The notes below the pieces were generated by a model that made no database searches, was not told the origin of the DNA, and saw only the letters and a list, made by a program, of their open reading frames with translations. Source: Flavobacterium plurextorum (GTDB lineage: Bacteria; Bacteroidota; Bacteroidia; Flavobacteriales; Flavobacteriaceae). From it: DNA of 64,000 nucleotides. How positions within the stretch are numbered: the first letter of the stretch is position 1; the number at the start of each line of letters is the position of its first letter. The stretch covers positions 289,519-353,518 of the forward strand of contig NZ_MUHD01000016.1 in the NCBI RefSeq assembly GCF_002217395.1. Direction: 5' to 3'. This document shows positions 34,285-64,000 of this stretch, one piece after another. The position numbers and the translations under genes were made by a program.

Positions 34285-34860
34285 TTAGTTTCGATAAGCT
34301 TCAATTAAACTGAATTTAGCTCTTTGAATTCTCATTTTTACCGCACTCTCACCAAGCGAAAGAACTTTCATTATTTCTTTTATAGATAGTTCGTCTTGGT
34401 ATTTCATAAGGAGAATCATTTTTTCTTTTACGTCGATTTTATCAAGTGCAACATTTAGTTTATTTGCATTCATGCTTAAAATGTCTTCGTCTAGAATATC
34501 ATCATCGATAGTATCTACCAACATTTCAAAATCGGCATCTCTTTGGATATTTTTGCTTTGTTTGTCTCTAGTTACATAGTTTGTACAATAATTGTACGTA
34601 ATAGAATAAAGCCAAGTAGAGAATTTCGAATTCCCATTAAACGTTTTTAAACTAACAAATAGTTTAACGAAAATATCATGCGCTAAATCCTGTGCTTCAG
34701 ATTTTGATTTAACAAAACTCAGGCATTTATGATATACCAAATTGGCATATCTATCGTATATAATTTCAAATAGGTCAGAATTATTGCTTTCCGCTATCTG
34801 TAAAACAAGCTCTTCATCAGAGATTTTCAATATTTTTTTATCAATTGGCATATTTGTCAA
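34285..34860 (-). CDS. ECF-type RNA polymerase sigma factor
   Basis: This 191 aa protein has a sigma-70 region 2 at about 22-90 (YDRYANLVYHKCLSFVKSKSEAQDLAHDIFVKLF and FSTWLYSITYNYC in consecutive parts) and region 4 at about 130-188 (LDKIDVKEKMILLMKYQDELSIKEIMKVLSLGESAVKMRIQRAK in consecutive parts). The linker is acidic (DTIDDDILDEDIL). No anti-sigma factor gene is adjacent, so it is an orphan ECF factor within this window. A strong terminator-like hairpin on the same strand sits about 83-118 bp upstream of its start codon. Confidence 0.9.
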   Translation of the reverse strand: MTNMPIDKKILKISDEELVLQIAESNNSDLFEIIYDRYANLVYHKCLSFVKSKSEAQDLAHDIFVKLFVSLKTFNGNSKFSTWLYSITYNYCTNYVTRDKQSKNIQRDADFEMLVDTIDDDILDEDILSMNANKLNVALDKIDVKEKMILLMKYQDELSIKEIMKVLSLGESAVKMRIQRAKFSLIEAYRN

Positions 34861-35420
34861 TATTTAAAACAATTAAAAACCTTAGAAGCAATAAAATTAT
34901 TTTTAAAAGTATTATGCACTTAATTGTAATCGTTAACAATTTTAAAAAAGATGCCCTGGATTATTATTCCAAGGCACCGTTCTTCCAAATTTACTGAGAT
35001 GATTATAAAAAATCATAGAGTACCCCCAAATACATATTAATTCTTAAAGGAAACCATCTCTTCTATTAAGACACCGGCAGTGCAATTACGTCACATTTTT
35101 TTTGTGATTTTTTTTATTTTTTTTTCACATTTCATTTTATTCAAAAAATTTTCGTTTAAAAATGGTCAATTGATTTTAATTTCTCTTATGAAGTTTATTA
35201 TACTGTAAACATCAAAATTTCATGTTTTAATTAAGAGTCAATTGCTCGTTTGAAACTACTGTTTTGCAAATGTTGAGAATGTGTAAAAAAAGCAGATTAA
35301 GTAATAATTCGTTAAAAATAGATTCGTTGCTAAAATTAGGTTTGGTCATATCAAAAGTCATTTTTTTATTACATTTTGATTATCAAAATCATCCCAAAAA
35401 GTTGCAAAATTGTCTCATCA
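34861..35420 (-). ncRNA. structured leader or small RNA candidate upstream of the sigma factor
   Basis: This 560 bp gap holds three hairpins in its proximal half: the terminator at 34953-34977, ATGATT/AATCAT at 34999-35016, and TCACA/TGTGA at 35091-35107. A 24-codon minus-strand micro-ORF overlaps the first two (start ATG at 35016). The distal half is AT-rich with a short ATTTTGA/TCAAAAT hairpin (35373-35389) and no promoter I could fix. Whether this is a leader with attenuation or a separate sRNA cannot be decided from sequence. Confidence 0.35.
34943..34979 (-). terminator. intrinsic terminator upstream of the sigma factor gene (attenuator or sRNA end)
   Basis: On the minus strand UGCCUUGG (34977-34970) pairs with CCAGGGCA (34960-34953), eight pairs with one G-U wobble, a nine-base loop, then UCUUUUUU. 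It lies between the hybrid regulator stop (35421) and the sigma factor start (34860), so it ends some transcript before the sigma gene. Confidence 0.6.
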
Positions 35421-38400
35421 CTATTTTTTAACGTACTCAGTTGGAGTTACTTTATAATAATCCTTAAAACTTTTAGAAAAATAAGACGGCGAATTGAAGC
35501 CAGCCATGTACACAACATCTGAAATTGAATGACCATTTTTAAGAAACTCTGCCGCCTTTGTTATACGGTAACTATTTATAATTTCACCTGCCGAAAGATT
35601 GAATAATATTTTGACTTTTCGCTGTAAATTGGCTCGGCTTATAAATAATGATTCGGCCAACATTTCTACACTTAAATTATTATTATCAAGATTAGCATCG
35701 ATAATTCTATAAATTTCATTCAAGAATTTATCGCTTTCATTTTCGATTCTAATGTTGTTTTCTAAAGGTTTTGTCAAGCTGTTATGATAATTGTCTCGCA
35801 TTTTTTTCTGTTGATCCAGCTGATTTTTAATTCGAAGACGTAATTCATTAATGCTGAAAGGTTTTGTAACATAATCGTTGGCACCAATCGCAAGACCTTT
35901 CAATCTGCTTTCCATATCAGCTTTGGCGGTTAATAAAATCACTGGAATATGATTTATAGTTGTATTGTTTTTTACAGCTCTGCAAAATTTATAACCATCC
36001 ATACCTTCCATAGTAATATCACTTAATATCAAGTCGGGCATTTTTTCAAAACAAAAATCTAATCCCTCGTTACCATTTTTGGCTGTAATTACATTATAAA
36101 TTTCTCTAAGATTATCCGCAATAAACTGTGCGAGTTCTAGATGATCTTCAACAACTAATATGGTATGTTTTTTTTCATCTGTTGCCGCTGCTGGGATTTC
36201 ATCATTTTGAACCTGTGTTCTTTGAATTGAAAATGGAAGCCAAACACTAAAAGTTGTTCCTGACGGTGATTCCGTTCGACTTTCTACATTAATAGTTCCT
36301 TTGTGCAATTGTACAAGTTCATGAACAAGCGATAAACCAATACCTGTTCCTTTTTTTTCACTGCTGTTATTAGTCCCTTGATAATATCTCTTAAAAATAT
36401 TCTCTTTGTCTTGAACAGACATTCCTCTTCCATTATCTTGTACTTTTAACACTAGTCCTACTGTTTGTTTTAAAACGGAAACTTTTACTGTACCGCCGGC
36501 TTCGGTAAACTTTAATGCATTAGATATAAGGTTATAAAGAATTCTATCGAGCGTATTTACAGAAAATAAAAACTCGGCAGTTTCAGGTGACTCAAGTATT
36601 ATTTTGATATTTTTCTCTTCTGCGTCTTGTTCAAAAGCGCTAATAATGTTTGAAATCACAATAACAATATCGCCCCAAATCATTTCAGGATTAAGAACTC
36701 CTGCATCTAATTTTGCTATATCCAAAAGTTGATCCGTAAGGTTGATAAGACTGTTGGTGTTTTTTGTAATCATCTTTAACAGACGGTCTTTGTCTTTTGT
36801 ACTTTTCTGCAGTTGTTCAGCTGGTCCTTGAATAAGTGACAATGGTGTACGAAGTTCGTGCGCTATATTAGAAAAAAAGCGAATTTTTACTGCATTTAAT
36901 TTTCGAAGTTCACTTGCTTCAAGTCTTTTAAGTTCAATTTCTTTTTTAATCAGAGCTTGATGTATTTTAAATTTAAAATACCACAATACTCCTGCCGTAG
37001 AAATCAAAATGTAAAACAATACTGCCCATCTGCTAAACCACCAAGGAGGCGTTATGCTTATAGGTAAAGATGTTATGTGACTGCTCCATTTTCCAGAAGT
37101 ATTGGTTGCTGTTACTTGAAAAGTATAGTTTCCTGGAGGGATTTTAGTAAATACGGCTTCTCGTTTAATTCCTGCCATAACCCAATTATCATCATAACCT
37201 TTAAGTCGATATCGATATTGATTACCAAGCGGCTGCCCAAATTGCAGTGCTGCATATGAAAAGAACAAATTGTTTTCTTCATAAGACAACTGCAAATCCT
37301 TTAATGTGTGAGCCGGCTGTAAACTTGGTCTCAGATCATTTATGTATATGTTGTTTATTTTTATATCTGTTACAACTGTTACGGGAGAGACTGTATCTTC
37401 CATTATACTGGAAGGATTAAATACTACTCCGCTTTTTAGCCCTCCAAATGCAATTCTATTATTTGGAAGCGGCAGTTGATGATAATGATTAAATTCTAGA
37501 TTATTTAATCCATGATACTTTGTAAAAATTCTCGTTCTGTAAGTTATAGTGTTAAAACGTACCAAACCTTTGTTAGTTCCCAGCCATAGATTGCCCGATT
37601 TATCTGGAAGAATCAAGTAAATGAAGTTATCAGGAAAGCCTTCGTCAACTGAGAAAACTTTTGTTTTATGGGTAATGGTATTAAAAGAAATCAAACCTAT
37701 TGAACTTCCCAGCCACAATACATCTTTGCGTTTATAATCAGGTCTTATACTTATAAGATTATTAATAGGCAGTCCTTTCTCTGACTTTTGATACAATTCA
37801 ACTTTTTTTGTATCAACTGCAATACGAATTAATCCATGTGCTTCAGTTGTAATCCATAATGCGTTTCCTTGCATATCGGCATGCATTCCTCTGCAGACAA
37901 TTCTTTTCTTTGGATGGACAGAAATAGTATTTAACGATATAAATAATTCCCATTCCTTTTTTTCTTTATTGAAAAAATAAATAGAATTTTCTCTATCAAG
38001 TGCTATTGGATTATCATTATATAAAGAAAACCCGATTATAGGTGCAAAAAGTGTTTCGGGAACTTTTGGCAGTTGAGGAAGTTTTGTTACAACACTGCCA
38101 TAATTATCAAATAATGCAACTGTTCGATTAAGGGCAATCCAAACGCCATCTTTAATTTTTACGGATCGCACATAATAAGAAGGAGTTAATGGTGCATTTG
38201 AAAATTTCCAATCAAAGAATTGTAAGGCCGGAATATGATAATACTGATTGAATAAATCTGTAATAAAACCTTCTTTATAGTCAAAGCTGGCGAAATCTAT
38301 ACTTGTATCAATAGTATAAACGCCATCTGCATCGCCTGCTACCCAAAAAAGACCTGATTTATCTACTAAAAAAGCTTGAGCATTGGCATCCATTTTTATT

Positions 38401-39308
38401 TTAGCCATGCTCACGATACCTTTTTTATCTGAGTACTCGTAGATCGTTTTTTCGAAAATAAAGAATTCTTTACCTTCAGTATCAGCATCTATATATCTTA
38501 CAGGAAATGGTGATTTTACAGGCAGGCTTACTTTTCTAAATTCTTTTTTTATTGGATTAAAAAAATAGATAAAAGAATTATCGGCCCACATTAGCTCTCC
38601 ATTTTTTCTTTCTGTAAAGGCATTAAATATTACTCCGTCTTCTTTGTATCCTTCAGGAAAAAGTTGATATGGTATTATTACGGGAATGAATTTATTCTTT
38701 TTCTTGTCGAATCTGCTGATTGCTTTATTACTTAAAACCCACAGCTCTTTATTGTAAGTTTCGAGTATGTTATAAATTGGCCCAAATTGACTAAAGTAGG
38801 AACCATAGTTTACGAGTTTTTTCTTCTCGTTTAAATTTATTTTACAAAGTACATTACTGTCTTTGGTTCTAAACCAAAGTATATTTTCATGGTCTACAAA
38901 CCAAACTCTTCTGCTTATTGTTATATTGTTTTTTTCTAAGAATGACTGAGTAATAGCTGGATTTGCTTTTTCAGTATTATAATTGAATTTATCGAGTTCT
39001 CCTGATTCATATTTTATCCACAGAGTATTACTGTCACTCTCTTTTATTTGTTCAATTAAATTTGAGGTAAGTGAATTTTTATCGTTATGAATGTGCTGAA
39101 AAATCTTGAAATTATGCCCGTCAAATCTTGCAAGCCCATTTCTGGTACTCAACCATATAAAGCCATCTTTATTTTCTACTATGCCTGATACAAAAGATTG
39201 TGGAAGTCCTTCGTCAACCGATAAGTGCCTAATATTTTGTGAAAAGAGCATTGAAGAAGAAAAAAATAGTGCAAGCAAAAGTTGTATACTATTTTTCATT
39301 TTTTTCAT
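35421..39308 (-). CDS. hybrid two-component system regulator (HTCS)
   Basis: The 1295 aa one-protein two-component system starts with a signal peptide (to about residue 23), then two seven-bladed Reg_prop propellers (about 25-690; blades such as DGFIWLSTRNGLARFDG and SGNLWLGTNKGLVRFN). A Y_Y_Y domain (about 695-755) and a membrane helix (about 765-785) follow. The cytoplasmic part has HisKA with His in NIAHELRTPLSLI, HATPase_c (GTGIGLSLV), a receiver (about 1050-1170, Asp in LILSDITMEGMDG) and an AraC-type DNA-binding domain (about 1200-1295). Such regulators usually sense glycans periplasmically and control SusCD loci; none is here. The adjacent same-strand operon encodes the giant adhesin, and regulation of it is only a suggestion. 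Confidence 0.93.
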   Translation of the reverse strand: MKKMKNSIQLLLALFFSSSMLFSQNIRHLSVDEGLPQSFVSGIVENKDGFIWLSTRNGLARFDGHNFKIFQHIHNDKNSLTSNLIEQIKESDSNTLWIKYESGELDKFNYNTEKANPAITQSFLEKNNITISRRVWFVDHENILWFRTKDSNVLCKINLNEKKKLVNYGSYFSQFGPIYNILETYNKELWVLSNKAISRFDKKKNKFIPVIIPYQLFPEGYKEDGVIFNAFTERKNGELMWADNSFIYFFNPIKKEFRKVSLPVKSPFPVRYIDADTEGKEFFIFEKTIYEYSDKKGIVSMAKIKMDANAQAFLVDKSGLFWVAGDADGVYTIDTSIDFASFDYKEGFITDLFNQYYHIPALQFFDWKFSNAPLTPSYYVRSVKIKDGVWIALNRTVALFDNYGSVVTKLPQLPKVPETLFAPIIGFSLYNDNPIALDRENSIYFFNKEKKEWELFISLNTISVHPKKRIVCRGMHADMQGNALWITTEAHGLIRIAVDTKKVELYQKSEKGLPINNLISIRPDYKRKDVLWLGSSIGLISFNTITHKTKVFSVDEGFPDNFIYLILPDKSGNLWLGTNKGLVRFNTITYRTRIFTKYHGLNNLEFNHYHQLPLPNNRIAFGGLKSGVVFNPSSIMEDTVSPVTVVTDIKINNIYINDLRPSLQPAHTLKDLQLSYEENNLFFSYAALQFGQPLGNQYRYRLKGYDDNWVMAGIKREAVFTKIPPGNYTFQVTATNTSGKWSSHITSLPISITPPWWFSRWAVLFYILISTAGVLWYFKFKIHQALIKKEIELKRLEASELRKLNAVKIRFFSNIAHELRTPLSLIQGPAEQLQKSTKDKDRLLKMITKNTNSLINLTDQLLDIAKLDAGVLNPEMIWGDIVIVISNIISAFEQDAEEKNIKIILESPETAEFLFSVNTLDRILYNLISNALKFTEAGGTVKVSVLKQTVGLVLKVQDNGRGMSVQDKENIFKRYYQGTNNSSEKKGTGIGLSLVHELVQLHKGTINVESRTESPSGTTFSVWLPFSIQRTQVQNDEIPAAATDEKKHTILVVEDHLELAQFIADNLREIYNVITAKNGNEGLDFCFEKMPDLILSDITMEGMDGYKFCRAVKNNTTINHIPVILLTAKADMESRLKGLAIGANDYVTKPFSINELRLRIKNQLDQQKKMRDNYHNSLTKPLENNIRIENESDKFLNEIYRIIDANLDNNNLSVEMLAESLFISRANLQRKVKILFNLSAGEIINSYRITKAAEFLKNGHSISDVVYMAGFNSPSYFSKSFKDYYKVTPTEYVKK

Positions 39309-39408
39309 AATTACAAAGATTTGGGCACATAAAGTTACGATATATGAGAGATTTTAACATTCAAATACTATTAAAAATTTTACAGAATTCCCACTACTGG
39401 GCAAACGC

Positions 39409-39439
39409 AACAAAAGCTGTCTACTAGACAGCTTTTGTT
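39409..39439 (-). terminator. intrinsic terminator of the giant adhesin operon
   Basis: CAAAAGCTGTCTA (39411-39423) pairs with TAGACAGCTTTTG (39425-39437), with T-rich sequence following on the minus strand. It is about 45 bp after the OmpA/PD40 gene stop and ahead of the hybrid regulator gene. Confidence 0.85.
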
Positions 39440-39482
39440 ATTATGCGTAATTTATTAGAAACTAAGAAGTAAGAAAATTAGA

Positions 39483-41429
39483 TTATCTAATAATAAATTC
39501 ACTTCTTCTATTGGCATGGTGTTGTTCCGGCGTACATAAAATTTTGTCACAATCGTATAACGGAACAGCTTCGCCATAACCTTTGCCAGATATTCTATTA
39601 GGATCTATTTTCCCTTTTTCGATTATATAGGCAATTGTTGATTTGGCCCTTTTATCAGATAATGCTTTGTTGTATACTGCAGTACCTCTATTATCAGTAT
39701 GTGAACGAACTTCAATTTTTATGTCTGGGAACAACTGCATAACTTCAATAACTTTATTCAACTCACTTTCAGATTCTGCAGCTATTTTAGATTGGTCGAA
39801 CTCAAATTTAATTGGCTTTAAGTTCATTATTCGGGCTAAATCTGTATTCTTAATTAAAGTTTCTCTTTCAAGAAGTACATCTGCATGAATGGTATCTTGT
39901 GTCATTCCAGCTGTAGAGATAATCAAGTCTATCGGAGCATAAATACTTTTTGCTATTCGTATCGAATATACTTTTTGGCATAAAAGTTCTTTATCAAAAC
40001 TGTAGCTTCCATCTTTTAAAGATTTTGTTGTCGATATGAGTTTGTTATCTTGATCGTACAATTGAATTTCTGTATCTGCGATAGGTTCATTCGTTTTTGC
40101 ATCTTTGATATTCCCTTTTAAGAACTGACTGCATTTTGAAATTATGTCTTGCTTTTGCAGCACTTCGTAGATATCATCATTATAGGGTTCATTATCTCTA
40201 TTTGAAGAAAAATATCCTATTCTGGTAGTACTGTTCATTATAAAAGTTATATCATCATACTTGCTGTTAAGTGGTTTTCCTAAGTTAAAGGAATCTCCAA
40301 GCGTTCCTTTTGAATCTATTTCGGCAGTAAAAATATCCAATCCGCCTAAACCTATATGACCATCAGAAGAGAAGTACAATTTATTATCTTTTGAAATAGA
40401 CGGAAACGTTTCTCGTCCTTCTGTGTTTATGGAACTTCCTAAATTTACTGGAGTCCCATATCCTGTTCCTTTTATTTCCACTTTATATAGATCTGCTTGT
40501 CCAAATCCACCTGGCATATCAGAACTAAAATAGAGTGTTTTTCCGTCTGTGCTTAGTGCAGGATGAGCTACTGAATATTCATTGCTGTTAAAAGGCAGTT
40601 CTTTAACAATCCATTTGCCTTTGACTTTGTCTGCTCTAAAAAGTTTTAACAAATTAACACCTTGTGAATCTTCTTGATAGACATTATTAAAATAATTGTT
40701 TCTTGTAAAATAGACGGTCTTAAAATCATTTGAAAAAACAGCTGTCGATTCATGAAATTTGGTGTTTATTGATTTATCGAACTCTTTAACTGTGTTTTTT
40801 CTATTTTCTTTATTTAGATCTGTGACTTTGTACAAATCTAAAAATGGCTGATTATTCCAGAGATGGATATTTTTTTCTAATGAAACTCGACCTCTGCTGC
40901 TTGAAAACACGATGGAATCTCCATAAAAGGCTGGAGCAAAATCGGACATAGGGGAATTGAATGAAACTTTATTTATTTCATATCTATTCGACTGCATTTC
41001 GATTTCTTTCAAATAATCACGTTGTTTATTAAAGAGCTGCGCTCTAAAATCGGTTCCCTTTAAGGCATAGAACGAATTCATTAACGAATCTGAAACGGTA
41101 TAATTTCCAGTACTTTTTACCGCAAGGGCATAACGGTATAAATATTCAGCTTTTGCTTTTTTGTAATTTGCAAATAGCTTTTTGTACCATTTTGCAGCAT
41201 TTACATAATCTGCTGTAAAATAATAGGAATTGCCTAGCCTTTCTAGGAGTTCTTGCGGAGGAGCATCTTTCTCGGCAAGTTCTAAGTAATAATCTCTCGA
41301 GTTTATAAATGCAAACCTATCATACTCTCTGTTACCTTCTTTAATTACTCGATTTTGAGAATACGTTAAGCAGGAAAATGAAAGGAAGAAATAAAGAAAA
41401 CTAGTTTTTAAAGTTTTTACTATTCTCAT
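39483..41429 (-). CDS. OmpA-family protein with TPR and PD40 propeller (T9SS-associated)
   Basis: The 648 aa product has a signal peptide (cleavage near LTYSQ) and TPR-like helices (about 35-130). A PD40-type propeller (about 155-425) repeats motifs such as DGKTLYFSSDMPGGFGQADLY and DNKLYFSSDGHIGLGGLDIF. A carboxypeptidase-regulatory-like sandwich (about 435-520) and a C-terminal OmpA peptidoglycan-binding domain (about 535-648, with EVRSHTDNRG and NRRSEFIIR) complete it. This layout is that of PorE-like proteins that link T9SS components or cargo to the cell wall. It is the last gene of an operon with a PorP/SprF protein (10 bp gap) and the giant cargo protein, and probably anchors that secretion or adhesion assembly. 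Confidence 0.9.
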   Translation of the reverse strand: MRIVKTLKTSFLYFFLSFSCLTYSQNRVIKEGNREYDRFAFINSRDYYLELAEKDAPPQELLERLGNSYYFTADYVNAAKWYKKLFANYKKAKAEYLYRYALAVKSTGNYTVSDSLMNSFYALKGTDFRAQLFNKQRDYLKEIEMQSNRYEINKVSFNSPMSDFAPAFYGDSIVFSSSRGRVSLEKNIHLWNNQPFLDLYKVTDLNKENRKNTVKEFDKSINTKFHESTAVFSNDFKTVYFTRNNYFNNVYQEDSQGVNLLKLFRADKVKGKWIVKELPFNSNEYSVAHPALSTDGKTLYFSSDMPGGFGQADLYKVEIKGTGYGTPVNLGSSINTEGRETFPSISKDNKLYFSSDGHIGLGGLDIFTAEIDSKGTLGDSFNLGKPLNSKYDDITFIMNSTTRIGYFSSNRDNEPYNDDIYEVLQKQDIISKCSQFLKGNIKDAKTNEPIADTEIQLYDQDNKLISTTKSLKDGSYSFDKELLCQKVYSIRIAKSIYAPIDLIISTAGMTQDTIHADVLLERETLIKNTDLARIMNLKPIKFEFDQSKIAAESESELNKVIEVMQLFPDIKIEVRSHTDNRGTAVYNKALSDKRAKSTIAYIIEKGKIDPNRISGKGYGEAVPLYDCDKILCTPEQHHANRRSEFIIR

Positions 41430-41439
41430 AAATTAGATA

Positions 41440-42357
41440 TTAAAAAAATCGAGGTGATAATATTTTACTTCTATTAGATATCAGTTCAAATCGCAGAAAA
41501 ATTTCGTGCGATCCGCTGTTGTAGTTTGCTAGTTTGGTTGTTTCCCAATCGTAAGCATATCCAATCATCCATCTGTCAGAAACTTGAAATGCTGCCATGC
41601 CGCTTAACGCTGCATCCCATCTGTAGGCAAGTCCTAATGTCAGCTTTTCGGAAATTAAAAAATTTGCTGAAACATCAACTTGCACTGGCGCTCCAGTTAC
41701 CACTTTTACAAGTCCAGATGGTTTAAATTTTAAATCTGGACTCAAGTCAAATACTTTTCCAATGATGTAATAAAGATGAAGACGCTCTGTTTTTACGTTG
41801 CGTTCTGAATCATTAAAATGATTAGTTTCTATTATATTCGGAATACTTAAACCTGTATAAAACGAGTCTGTATAATAGTAAGCTCCTACTCCAACTTGCG
41901 GTGAAACTTCATTGGTTATACTTAAATTTATATCATTTGGATCTTTTGGTCCAGTATTCGCCTGAGTAAAATCGGTATTAAAAATATTTAAGCCTCCTTT
42001 TATTCCAAATGATAATTTCCCTCTATAAGAAACATCTACTTGATAGCTAAGCATAAAATCTACCGCAGATTCGGTAACCACAAATATTTTATCACTGACT
42101 ACATTAACACCTAATCCAAGCTTTTTACCTACGGGCGCCTGCGCCGAAAAATTCATAGTTTTTGGCGCTCCATCTATTCCTACCCATTGATTTCTATATA
42201 ATGCCAATACACTCAACGCATCTCTTGTGCCTGTATAGGCCGGATTAAAACTCATTGTATTGTACATATAATTTGTAAACTGTGAGTCTTGCTGACCTCT
42301 TACAAAACTGGTACTTAATGAGATTAATGTAACAAGAATAAACAATCTTTTTTTCAT
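41440..42357 (-). CDS. PorP/SprF-family T9SS outer-membrane protein
   Basis: The 305 aa product has a signal peptide (cleavage near SFVRGQ), then the family start QDSQFTNYMYNTMSFNPAYTGTRD and beta strands such as LSVLALYRNQWVGIDGAPKTMNFSAQAPV (in consecutive parts), and ends in an aromatic Phe. PorP/SprF proteins are 14-strand-like barrels that pair with T9SS cargo carrying type B (gliding-motility-type) C-terminal domains; in F. johnsoniae SprF is needed for SprB secretion. Here it is 15 bp downstream of just such a cargo gene, so it is its likely dedicated secretion or anchoring partner. Confidence 0.93.
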   Translation of the reverse strand: MKKRLFILVTLISLSTSFVRGQQDSQFTNYMYNTMSFNPAYTGTRDALSVLALYRNQWVGIDGAPKTMNFSAQAPVGKKLGLGVNVVSDKIFVVTESAVDFMLSYQVDVSYRGKLSFGIKGGLNIFNTDFTQANTGPKDPNDINLSITNEVSPQVGVGAYYYTDSFYTGLSIPNIIETNHFNDSERNVKTERLHLYYIIGKVFDLSPDLKFKPSGLVKVVTGAPVQVDVSANFLISEKLTLGLAYRWDAALSGMAAFQVSDRWMIGYAYDWETTKLANYNSGSHEIFLRFELISNRSKILSPRFF

Positions 42358-42372
42358 ATTTTCTAATGTATT

Positions 42373-63561
<21,189 letters not shown>

Positions 63562-63747
63562 CTAATTATTTAATTTTGACCCAAGCTTCTGTTAAAAGTC
63601 ACAAAACGAAATGTTAAATTTTCATTTGATAACGTGTACGGAAATATTTATAAAAAATTGAACTTCAAATTACCAAAGCAAAATAGCGTTTTTAAGTATT
63701 TACGATTTAAAACACTGTCAAAACAGCAACAAATTACAAGATATTTC

Positions 63748-63999
63748 TTATAAAAAATTATGTTTTAAATTTTGACCAATAGTAACATTATAAACCGCAA
63801 TAATATGTTTTTTTAACCTTGGATTATTAATGATTAATTTCTCATACAAATCAAATGCTCCAAGTTCACTATCAGAAAGATCTTCTTCACAAGACCAATT
63901 CCTTAATTTATTTTTATACACAAAGTATCCGTTTACTTTGTATCTCTCACCATCAATAATGGGTTCTATTACTATACTATTATTTACATCTAAATCCAT
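63748..63999 (-). CDS. hypothetical protein (83 aa), possibly cut by window edge
   Basis: This acidic small protein starts MDLDVNNSIVIEPIIDGERYKVNGYFVYKNKLRNW in two consecutive parts. It has a helix-rich middle (DLSDSELGAFDLYEKLI) and ends VYNVTIGQNLKHNFL. There is no signal peptide and no recognised domain. The ATG lies one base from the window end, so a longer N-terminus cannot be excluded. It is on the same strand as the giant adhesin, 198 bp upstream; no terminator was seen between them, so co-transcription is possible. Confidence 0.5.
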   Translation of the reverse strand: MDLDVNNSIVIEPIIDGERYKVNGYFVYKNKLRNWSCEEDLSDSELGAFDLYEKLIINNPRLKKHIIAVYNVTIGQNLKHNFL

Positions 64000-64000
64000 A

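Overview
The window looks like a chromosomal segment of a Flavobacterium-type member of the Bacteroidota. The evidence is the AT-rich sequence, the near absence of Shine-Dalgarno sequences, TAnnTTTG-type -7 promoter elements, TonB-dependent receptors, a one-protein hybrid two-component regulator, and type IX secretion (T9SS) cargo proteins of both sorting classes. No rRNA, tRNA, insertion sequence, prophage or CRISPR array was recognised.

Left third (1-23.6 kb). Four DUF1254/DUF1214 proteins lie in this part. One is cut by the window edge and is followed by a cupin gene. One stands alone on the minus strand. Two form a minus-strand operon with a beta-barrel protein, and a degraded arylsulfatase C-terminus sits in front of that operon. 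The two minus-strand transcription units share an upstream palindrome plus a second conserved block at identical spacing, which suggests co-regulation. Between them are an EptA-like phosphoethanolamine transferase gene, divergent from a response regulator-histidine kinase-PepSY-like-TonB receptor operon, and a separate TonB receptor gene. A SAM-dependent methyltransferase follows. Next come a Cys-rich exported protein, a DUF3347 lipoprotein and a haem-binding-domain protein, probably a metal or redox handling group. Two secreted proteins of unknown role and a urea transporter complete this part.

Middle (24-39.3 kb). A tail-collar protein, a 1646-residue SprB-repeat adhesin with a type A T9SS tail, and an outer-membrane barrel form a probable surface-protein group. 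They are followed by a GNAT/MarR operon with a palindromic operator, a DUF389 membrane protein, a small conserved-looking protein, an orphan ECF sigma factor with a structured upstream region, and a 1295-residue hybrid two-component regulator.

Right third (39.4-64 kb). One minus-strand operon encodes a 7058-residue T9SS adhesin, a PorP/SprF-family protein and an OmpA/PD40 protein. The adhesin runs from an N-terminal DUF4347 domain through thrombospondin-3-like calcium linkers alternating with discoidin-like modules. It continues with 27 Ig-like units of exactly 86 residues, four Big_2-like units and 11 DUF11-like units of 124 residues, and ends in a gliding-motility-type C-terminal domain. 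Eleven consecutive Ig-like units are present twice, in the same order, exactly 3576 bp apart. This segmental duplication is the most striking structural feature of the window.
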